A stretch of 5,339 nucleotides of DNA from JBDKGV01 sp039798005 (lineage in GTDB: Bacteria; Fibrobacterota; Fibrobacteria; UBA5070): contig JBDKGV010000243.1 of the NCBI GenBank assembly GCA_039798005.1, positions 1-5,339 of the forward strand, given 5' to 3'. Made by a program: the position numbers and the translations under genes. Positions 1-4,649 of this stretch are shown here, piece by piece (the stretch's first letter is position 1; each line of letters starts with the position of its first letter). The notes beneath the pieces were generated by a model, which worked only from the letters and a program-made list of their open reading frames with translations, ran no database searches and was not told the origin of the DNA.

Positions 1-1
1 T

Positions 2-487
2 TTTGCCGGCATTTTGGGGATGGGCCTTGGGCAACGCAGCGCCAAATGGGACAACACCATCACGACCAGGACTGCGGACGTGACCACGGTCATCAAGCCG
101 GAGCTGGAGCTCAACACCATGGTCCTGGAACTGGCTGCAGGTGCCGAATGGCGCCCCCTGTCCCGCCATGCCTTGAGTCTTGAGGCCATCGTCCCTTTCC
201 AGATCGGGGATGGCACCCTGGTGCACAAGATCGGTGGCACGGTCCACTATGACGCCTCAGCGCCGAAGTCCTTCAGGCAATCCCATTCCCCTCGGGTGAT
301 GATCGGCTACGATTACCGGCTCTTGGATCGAATCGACATCGGAATCGGCACGAGTGTGATCGGGGCCGACTATTTCAGCGAAACACCGACCTTCACCACC
401 GACAACGGCCAGACCCGCACGCTGTCCGACCCGGCCTTGTCAAACCATTGGCTCGAATACCATCTCGGCTGGACCTTCGCGCTGTAA
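2..487 (+). CDS. C-terminal part of a probable outer-membrane beta-barrel protein (5' end outside window)
   Basis: The frame is open from the left edge and ends at a TAA at 485-487, giving 161 residues of a longer protein. I do not recognise a named family. The sequence has amphipathic, alternating stretches rich in Tyr, Trp, Gly and Leu, separated by polar turns, for example around MVLELAAGAEWRPL, VMIGYDYRLLDRIDIGIG and LEYHLGWTFAL. This is typical of antiparallel strands of outer-membrane beta-barrels. The protein ends in such a strand, as barrels recognised by the BAM machinery do, although the last residue is Leu rather than the usual Phe or Trp. There are no Cys residues and no enzymatic motif. 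A TTG at 14 and an ATG at 20 could be read as starts, but the preceding codons (F-A-G-I) are in frame and an initiating Shine-Dalgarno sequence is absent, so the gene probably begins upstream. It converges on the pdh operon. Barrel assignment is inference from the strand pattern only. Confidence 0.7.
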   Translation, partial: FAGILGMGLGQRSAKWDNTITTRTADVTTVIKPELELNTMVLELAAGAEWRPLSRHALSLEAIVPFQIGDGTLVHKIGGTVHYDASAPKSFRQSHSPRVMIGYDYRLLDRIDIGIGTSVIGADYFSETPTFTTDNGQTRTLSDPALSNHWLEYHLGWTFAL

Positions 488-774
488 GTTCTCCGCACGG
501 TTGGCAATCAGGTCCGCAAACCTGCTTGGAATCGGCTTACGCTCCCTTGAGAGCCCTGTGCGATCCATCGCAACGGCATGCCCATCTCCCGGTCCGACGG
601 CGCCCATCAGCACACACCCATCTCGGAGGCTCCGCAGCACGAGCTGGTCTCGTGCCATTCAGGGTTCTCGCTGGTGAGCCGTTCCTCCTCACCGCCTGAC
701 GGGCCCTGCCCCCAAACAGGCCCCTCAGGATCGAGCACGGCCAATTTGACAATTTTCGTCATATTCACCTCATG
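488..774. other. Intergenic region between convergent genes, no securely identified gene
   Basis: This stretch follows the stop of the barrel gene and lies beyond the pdh operon terminator. It is GC-rich and so is open in several frames, but nothing in it resembles a known protein. It holds one imperfect hairpin at 695-729: arms CCTGA and TCAGG outside, GGGC/GCCC and CTG/CAG inside, loop at 709-716. No T-run follows the hairpin on either strand, so it is not a convincing terminator for the plus-strand gene. The only coding candidate worth keeping is the minus-strand small ORF at 607-762, listed separately. I see no tRNA or repeat array. Confidence 0.6.
607..762 (-). CDS. Possible small protein, 51 residues, Cys-containing C-terminus (uncertain)
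   Basis: On the minus strand an ATG (760-762) is preceded by GAGGTG (766-771), a good Shine-Dalgarno match about five bases from the start. The frame runs 51 codons to a TGA at 607-609. The predicted peptide begins MTKIVKLAVLDPEGPVW, has an acidic middle (GGEEERLTSENPEWHE) and ends in TSSCCGASEMGVC, so all three Cys lie in the last twelve residues. There is no signal peptide or membrane segment. By my count about 37 of 51 third codon positions are G or C, compatible with coding in this GC-rich genome but not proof. The start lies directly downstream of the T-run of the pdh terminator. A short polar N-terminal part followed by a Cys/Ser/Thr-rich tail is what ribosomally made, modified peptide precursors look like, but no modification enzyme is in the window. 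It could equally be a chance ORF. I do not recognise the family. Confidence 0.3.
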   Translation of the reverse strand: MTKIVKLAVLDPEGPVWGQGPSGGEEERLTSENPEWHETSSCCGASEMGVC

Positions 775-807
775 AAAAAGCCCACCTCGCTGGATTGCGG
801 GGTGGGC
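775..807 (-). terminator. Rho-independent terminator of the pdh operon
   Basis: Read on the minus strand, GCCCACCCCGC (797-807) pairs with GCGAGGTGGGC (780-790) in an 11-bp stem with one G-U wobble and a six-base loop (791-796). Five T residues (775-779) follow immediately. This is the classical intrinsic terminator form. It lies 106 bases after the E2 stop codon. The plus-strand reading lacks a T-run after the stem, so it serves only the minus-strand operon. Its T-run is followed after three bases by a Shine-Dalgarno sequence for the small ORF at 607-762, so it could alternatively act as an attenuator for that ORF. Confidence 0.85.
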
Positions 808-839
808 GAAGCGATGCGCCAGGGATGCCGCCCGACAGG

Positions 840-869
840 GCCAAGACCCCGGCGAAGCCGTGGCTTGGC
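840..869. repeat. Imperfect inverted repeat (hairpin) in the pdhC 3' region
   Basis: The arms GCCAAG (840-845) and CTTGGC (864-869) are perfectly complementary. Inside them CC/GG and CGGC/GCCG pair around a three-base loop (853-855 region), giving about 12 bp with a mismatch and a bulge. No T-run follows on either strand, so it is not an intrinsic terminator. It would lie in the 3' untranslated part of the pdh transcript and could stabilise the mRNA end, or be part of a structured RNA. Confidence 0.6.
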
Positions 870-880
870 AGGCAGCCCGG

Positions 881-901
881 CCCTCCGGCTTGGCCGGAGG
901 G
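881..901. repeat. Perfect 9-bp inverted repeat just after the pdhC stop
   Basis: CCCTCCGGC (881-889) and GCCGGAGGG (893-901) are exact reverse complements with a three-base loop (890-892). The hairpin starts 12 bases beyond the E2 stop codon in the direction of transcription. There is no T-run on either side, so intrinsic termination is unlikely. A role in 3'-end protection of the pdh mRNA or as a bidirectional pause between convergent genes is possible. Confidence 0.65.
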
Positions 902-913
902 AGGCGCCCCGAC

Positions 914-2293
914 TTACAGCAACAACAGGGTCGGGTTCTCCAGGCGCTTCTTGACCACCTGAAGGAAGAGCGCGCCGCCTGCACCGTCCACCACGCGGTG
1001 GTCGCTGGAGAGGGTGATGCTCATGCGCTTGCCGATCACGATCTGGCCGTTCTTGACCACCGGGACCTCGCGGGCCTGGCCAATGGCCAAGATGCCCGAC
1101 TGCGGCGGGTTCACGATGGCCTGGAACACGTCCACGCCCATCATGCCCATGTTCGAGACGGTGAAGGTGCCGCCGGTGAACTCGTCGGGCTTGAGTTCGC
1201 GGGCCTTGGCGCGCTTGCCCAAGGACTTCGCCTCGAGGGCGATCTGCTTGAGGCTCTTCTGCTCGGCATTGCGGATGGTCGGCGTGATGAGGCCCGACTC
1301 CAAGCTCACCGCAAACGACAGATGCACGCCGCCGTAACGCAGGATGTGGTCTTCCATCCAAGCCGCATTGAGATCCGGGACCTCGACCAGCGCTTGGGCC
1401 ACGGCCTTGAGCACCAAGTCGTTCACCGAGATCTTGACCTCTTCGCCGCTGGCGACAAAGGCGCTGTTGAGCTGGGCGCGCAGGTCGTTCATCGGGCCCA
1501 CGTCCACCTCGACGGTGGTGTACACGTGAGGAATGGTCTGCTTGCTCTCGGTGAGGCGGCGCGCGATGGTCTTGCGCATGCCGTTGAGCGGGATCTTCTG
1601 GTCCTGGGCCGGAGCGATGGCAAACCCCGCGGCGGCGATCGGAGCACCGCCCGTGACCGGAGCCAGCGGAGCGCGGTAGCCCTTGCCTTCGATGGCGTCC
1701 TGCACGTCCTTCTCGACGATGCGACCACCGGGGCCGGTGCCCTTGACGTGGTACAGGCTGATGCCCTTCTCCGCCGCGATGCGGCGCGCCAGGGGCGATG
1801 CCTTGAGGCGTCCGCCCATGTCGTCAGGCGTGGAGTCGCGGGGGCCTTCGAAGGGATTGCCCACGCCCACGACCTTCGGGGTCGTATCGACCTTCGGTGC
1901 GGCGGGAACCGGGGCCGGTGCGGCCACGGAGCTCTCGGAAGGAGCGGGGGCACGCGCCTCGTCGGCGGCCTTGGTGCTCTTCTCTTCCTTGACGGCGGCG
2001 GCCTGCTGGGAGTTGTCCTTCATCGACTGCACGAGCAGGTCGGTGATGTCCTCGCCGGCTTTGCCGATGATGCAGATCGTGCCGCCCACGGCGACCACGC
2101 CGCCTTCGGCCAGGGTCTGCTTCAGGAGCACGCCGTCCTCGAAGGACTCGACCTCCTGGGTGGCCTTGTCGGTCTCGATCTCGCAGATCATGTCGCCGGC
2201 CTTGATGGCGTCATTCTCGTTCTTGAGCCACTTGATGAGCGTCCCCTCCGTCATGGAGTCGGACATGCGGGGCATGAGGATTGCAGTAGCCAT
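914..2293 (-). CDS. pdhC: Pyruvate dehydrogenase complex E2, dihydrolipoamide acetyltransferase
   Basis: This 459-residue cytosolic core subunit of the PDH complex accepts the acetyl group from E1 on its swinging lipoyl arm and transfers it to CoA. Residues 1-80 form one biotinyl/lipoyl domain, with the lipoylated Lys43 in the motif EIETDKAT. An Ala/Pro/Lys-rich flexible linker follows (about 90-160). Next is a peripheral subunit-binding domain (about 163-202, LKASPLARRIAAEKG and GTGPGGRI), then the catalytic trimer-forming domain (233-459). The catalytic signature DHRVVDGAGGA at 431-441 contains the active-site His432. The length is normal for a single-lipoyl E2. I chose the ATG at 2291-2293 because it begins directly with the lipoyl domain (MATAILMPRMSDSM). 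An upstream ATG at 2345-2347 would add 18 residues unlike the family and lies inside pdhB. The start overlaps the pdhB stop by one base, so translation is probably coupled. The related branched-chain or 2-oxoglutarate E2 proteins are less likely given the E1 partners. Confidence 0.95.
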   Translation of the reverse strand: MATAILMPRMSDSMTEGTLIKWLKNENDAIKAGDMICEIETDKATQEVESFEDGVLLKQTLAEGGVVAVGGTICIIGKAGEDITDLLVQSMKDNSQQAAAVKEEKSTKAADEARAPAPSESSVAAPAPVPAAPKVDTTPKVVGVGNPFEGPRDSTPDDMGGRLKASPLARRIAAEKGISLYHVKGTGPGGRIVEKDVQDAIEGKGYRAPLAPVTGGAPIAAAGFAIAPAQDQKIPLNGMRKTIARRLTESKQTIPHVYTTVEVDVGPMNDLRAQLNSAFVASGEEVKISVNDLVLKAVAQALVEVPDLNAAWMEDHILRYGGVHLSFAVSLESGLITPTIRNAEQKSLKQIALEAKSLGKRAKARELKPDEFTGGTFTVSNMGMMGVDVFQAIVNPPQSGILAIGQAREVPVVKNGQIVIGKRMSITLSSDHRVVDGAGGALFLQVVKKRLENPTLLLL

Positions 2294-3267
2294 CAGCCGA
2301 CGACCTCCTTCACAGCTTCGATGATGCGGCTTTGGTTGGGCATGCACAGGTCTTCAAGCGCCGGCGAGAAGGGCATGGGAACATCCAGCGCAGTGACGCG
2401 CAGGATGGGAGCGTCGAGGTGGTCGAAGCAGGACCGGCCGATCTCGGCGGCGATCTGAGCGGACACACCCGCAAACGGTTTGGTCTCGTCCACGCACACC
2501 AGGCGGCCGGTCTTGCGCACCGAGCGCACGATGGTCTCGTAGTCCAGCGGCTTGATGGAGCGCAGGTCGATGACCTCGGCACGGATGCCCATCTTCAGGA
2601 GTTCCTGGGCGGCTTCGAGCACGGTCCAGCAGGTGAAGCCGTGGGTCACGATGGTGACGTCCGCGCCTTCCTGCAGCACATTGGCCTTGCCCAGCGGCAC
2701 GAGGTATTCGCCGTCGGGCACTTCGGATTCGCGTCCGTAGAGAGCCTCGTTCTCGATCACCAGCACCGGGTTGTCGTCGCGGATGGCGGTCTTGAGAAGG
2801 CCCTTGGCGTCAGCGGCGAAGGCCGGCACCACGACCTTGAGGCCGGGGAAGCTCGCGAAGATGGCTTCGGGAGCGTGGCTGTGGGTGGCGCCGATCTGGT
2901 GGCCGCCGCCCGAGTTGCCGCGGAACACGATGGGCACCTTGATCTGACCGCCGGACATGTAGCGCATGTTGGCGGCGTTGTTCACGATCTGGTCGAAGGC
3001 CACGAACGAGAAGGACCAGGTCATGAACTCGACGATGGGACGGAGTCCGCCCATGGCCGCACCGATGGCCATGCCACCGAACCCGGCTTCGGAGATGGGC
3101 GAGTCGATGACGCGCTCGGCTCCGAACTTGTCGAGCAATCCCTTGGAGCACTTGTAGGCTCCGTTGTATTCGGCGACTTCCTCACCGACGAGAAACACGC
3201 GGGAATCGCGGGTCATCTCTTCGGCCATGGCGTCACGGACGGCGTCGCGGTAGGCGATCTTTGCCAT
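2293..3267 (-). CDS. pdhB: Pyruvate dehydrogenase E1 component, beta subunit
   Basis: This 324-residue protein pairs with the alpha subunit as an alpha2beta2 enzyme that decarboxylates pyruvate and reductively acetylates the lipoyl group of E2. The N-terminal pyrimidine-binding domain (about 1-180) contains GEEVAEYNGAYK and the motif DSPISEAGF, where Glu60 corresponds to the Glu that activates the thiamine aminopyrimidine (Glu59 in mature human E1 beta). FMTWSFSFVAFDQIVNNAA and MSGGQIKVPIVFRG are typical of the family. His129 in GATHSH matches the conserved active-site His128 of the human enzyme. The C-terminal transketolase-type domain (about 200-320) carries GFTCWTVLEAA, IDLRSIKPLD and the ending MPNQSRIIEAV. 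The length is normal. The ATG at 3265-3267 is supported by AAGGAA eight bases upstream. The gene follows pdhA after 14 bases and overlaps pdhC by one base. Branched-chain or acetoin dehydrogenase E1 beta are relatives, but the sequence reads as PDH. Confidence 0.95.
   Translation of the reverse strand: MAKIAYRDAVRDAMAEEMTRDSRVFLVGEEVAEYNGAYKCSKGLLDKFGAERVIDSPISEAGFGGMAIGAAMGGLRPIVEFMTWSFSFVAFDQIVNNAANMRYMSGGQIKVPIVFRGNSGGGHQIGATHSHAPEAIFASFPGLKVVVPAFAADAKGLLKTAIRDDNPVLVIENEALYGRESEVPDGEYLVPLGKANVLQEGADVTIVTHGFTCWTVLEAAQELLKMGIRAEVIDLRSIKPLDYETIVRSVRKTGRLVCVDETKPFAGVSAQIAAEIGRSCFDHLDAPILRVTALDVPMPFSPALEDLCMPNQSRIIEAVKEVVG
2304..2310 (-). promoter_or_regulatory. Strong ribosome binding site for pdhC inside the pdhB coding end
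   Basis: On the minus strand AAGGAGG lies ten bases before the pdhC ATG and encodes part of the last codons of pdhB (Lys-Glu-Val). Together with the TGATG stop/start overlap it fixes the pdhC start and points to coupled, near-equimolar translation of E1 beta and E2. Confidence 0.8.
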
Positions 3268-3275
3268 TTGTTCGA

Positions 3276-3281
3276 TTCCTT
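3276..3281 (-). promoter_or_regulatory. Ribosome binding site of pdhB
   Basis: AAGGAA on the minus strand lies eight bases before the pdhB ATG and immediately after the pdhA stop codon. It supports the chosen start and allows efficient re-initiation after pdhA. Confidence 0.75.
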
Positions 3282-4316
3282 TTAGGCGAAGATGTCGGTG
3301 AAGAGCTCGGAGGGGGCGGGGTACGGCGAGTTCGATGCGAACTCGTGGGCCGCCTTGACCTCGTCCTTGACGGTGTCCTCGAGGGCATCGAGGTCCTGGG
3401 CCGAGATCAGCCCTTCCTCCAGGATGCGGCGCTTGAGGATCTCGATCGGGTCCTTGCGGCGGTACTCCTCGACCTCTTCCTTGGAGCGGTAGAACTGCGG
3501 GTCGGACATCGAATGGCCGCGGTAGCGGTAGGTTTCGATCTCGAGGATCGCCGGCATGTTCTCGCGGCGCGCGCGCTCGGCCAAGGTCCAGCTGGTCTGG
3601 CGCACCACATCAAAGTCCGCGCCGTCGATCTGCACGCCCAGCATGTCGTAGCCCGCGGCGCGCTTGTAGAGCTCGATCGGGGCGGCGTGGCGATGCACGG
3701 CCGTGCCCATGGAATACTTGTTGTTCTCGATCACGTAGATCACCGGAATCTGCCACAGCTGGGCAAGATTCAGCGACTCGTGGAACGCACCCTGGTTCAC
3801 CGCGCCGTCGCCCATGTAGCAGAAGCAGACCTTGTCCTGCTTGAGGTACTTGGAGGCGAAGGCAAGGCCAAGGCCCAGCGGGGTCTGGCCGCCGACGATG
3901 CCGTGGCCGCCCCACATCTCACGTTCGACATTGAAGTAATGCATCGAGCCGCCCTTGCCCTTGACCACGCCGGTGGCGCGTCCGTAGAGCTCGGCAAAGG
4001 CAGGACCGGGACGGATGCCGCGCATCAGGCCATGGGCGTGGTCGCGGTAGGCGGTGATGATGGGGTCATTGGGGCGTCCGCCGGCCAAAGTGCCCGCGGC
4101 GACGGCCTCTTGGCCGTTGTAGAGGTGGCAGAAGCCACCGATGAGGCCGGTCTGGTAGCTCTGGTAGGCGCGTTCTTCAAAGCGGCGGGTGAGCACCATC
4201 AAGCGGTACCACTCGATGCGCTCCTGGCGCGAAAGCTCCGGCGCCGGACCGTAGTCGGGCAGCTCGAAAGTCGATTTGAGTCCCGCGATTGGCGCGGCCT
4301 TGGTCTTTTTTGTCAT
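3282..4316 (-). CDS. pdhA: Pyruvate dehydrogenase E1 component, alpha subunit
   Basis: This 344-residue thiamine-diphosphate-binding subunit of the cytosolic PDH E1 is the first gene of the operon. After a short Lys/Ala-rich N-terminus, the dehydrogenase E1 domain runs from about 35 to 335. GFCHLYNGQEA (61-71) holds His64, equivalent to human His63. ITAYRDHAHGL follows, then GKGGSMHYFN and GGHGIVGGQTPLG. The thiamine-diphosphate/Mg motif runs from GDG (169-171) to NN (198-199), with GAVNQGAFHES inside it. The loop YRYRGHSMSDP (263-273) contains catalytic His268 and the Ser that is phosphorylated in mitochondrial enzymes; no kinase is seen here. The length fits the family. I prefer the ATG at 4314-4316, which gives MTKKTKAAP. 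An in-frame TTG at 4344-4346 would add ten residues but has no ribosome binding site, and even the ATG has only a weak GAGA upstream. Bacteroidota-type PDH E1 alpha is the closest match by eye. Confidence 0.95.
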   Translation of the reverse strand: MTKKTKAAPIAGLKSTFELPDYGPAPELSRQERIEWYRLMVLTRRFEERAYQSYQTGLIGGFCHLYNGQEAVAAGTLAGGRPNDPIITAYRDHAHGLMRGIRPGPAFAELYGRATGVVKGKGGSMHYFNVEREMWGGHGIVGGQTPLGLGLAFASKYLKQDKVCFCYMGDGAVNQGAFHESLNLAQLWQIPVIYVIENNKYSMGTAVHRHAAPIELYKRAAGYDMLGVQIDGADFDVVRQTSWTLAERARRENMPAILEIETYRYRGHSMSDPQFYRSKEEVEEYRRKDPIEILKRRILEEGLISAQDLDALEDTVKDEVKAAHEFASNSPYPAPSELFTDIFA

Positions 4317-4378
4317 TGGACGTCTCGCAGTGACCGTGGTGATCAATGATTGGCCGACAACGCGGCCTTGTGAGAAAA

Positions 4379-4411
4379 ACTATAAGATTCCATCTCAATC
4401 GTCCATCTCAA
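4379..4411 (-). promoter_or_regulatory. Possible sigma-70-like promoter of the pdh operon
   Basis: On the minus strand TATAGT (4379-4384) matches five of six bases of the -10 consensus and would start transcription roughly 55 bases before the pdhA ATG. The best -35-like hexamer, TTGAGA (4406-4411), is 21 bases upstream, which is long. If CTTATA (4381-4386) serves as the -10, the spacing is 19. The -35 part is therefore doubtful, and the promoter rules of this lineage are not known to me. Confidence 0.35.
4389..4411. repeat. 10-bp tandem direct repeat in the pdhA promoter region
   Basis: TCCATCTCAA occurs at 4389-4398 and again at 4402-4411 on the plus strand (TTGAGATGGA on the minus strand), with starts 13 bases apart. 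A partial third copy, TCCATCCAAA, is at 4423-4432. The exact pair overlaps the -35/spacer part of the candidate pdh promoter, which is where an operator would be expected. Confidence 0.55.
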
Positions 4412-4649
4412 CCTTCATTCAGTCCATCCAAACCCTCGCTTTGGCTCAATTTTCGTAAAAAAGCGCGTTCCCAACCGTCCCCGAAGGCACGGATGGCTCC
4501 AAATCTGCATGATTTCAACATTTCCCGAGTCCATTGTCCATGAAAATCAATCGAATCGAATCCCAGGACCACGCGACCGTTGAGACACCCATCAACGGAA
4601 TCGCTCCACTTCACGCCCACTTGCCTGCCTGCGAAGGTATTCTTCTTTT

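Larger units (their letters stand above)
4317..4649. other. Divergent intergenic region between pdhA and the TIGR02147-family gene
   Basis: These 333 bases are visibly more AT-rich than the flanking genes and have to hold the promoters of both divergent transcription units. On the pdh side there is a possible -10/-35 region and a tandem repeat (separate entries). A small hairpin (arms GGCCG 4352-4356 and CGGCC 4363-4367) lies in the likely pdhA leader. The run CGTAAAAAAGCGCG is at 4455-4468, and short TCGAA repeats are near 4551-4560. I could not find a convincing plus-strand promoter. No gene is supported here: a minus-strand frame of 70 codons (4408-4620, GTG start) has about half A/T in third positions, unlike the pdh genes. 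Confidence 0.7.

Noticed and set aside
695..729. Hairpin as terminator of the plus-strand barrel gene
   Set aside because: The stem is broken by a bulge and a mismatch and is not followed by a T-run. It also lies more than 200 bases after the stop codon.
763..913. Possible c-di-GMP-I or cobalamin riboswitch in the hairpin-rich stretch after pdhC
   Set aside because: Short matches such as CCGGGCTGCC and CTGCCTGCC occur on the minus strand, but the conserved core of neither class is present.
860..2458. Long plus-strand open frame (532 codons) antisense to pdhC
   Set aside because: It is a mirror of the E2 gene in GC-rich DNA. The translation is low-complexity (rich in Ala, Gly, His, Asp, Leu, Arg) with no recognisable domain, while the opposite strand encodes a full E2 with catalytic motifs.
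2332..4349. Two long plus-strand open frames (2332-3285 and 3261-4349) antisense to pdhB and pdhA
   Set aside because: They are the same kind of GC-driven shadow, with compositions dominated by Val, Gly, His and Asp and no family resemblance. They lie opposite well-supported PDH subunits.
4408..4620. 70-codon minus-strand frame with GTG start upstream of pdhA
   Set aside because: Its composition is not unreasonable, but GC at third codon positions is only about 50 percent against clearly higher values in the neighbouring genes. It has no good ribosome binding site and it occupies the region needed for the pdh promoter.
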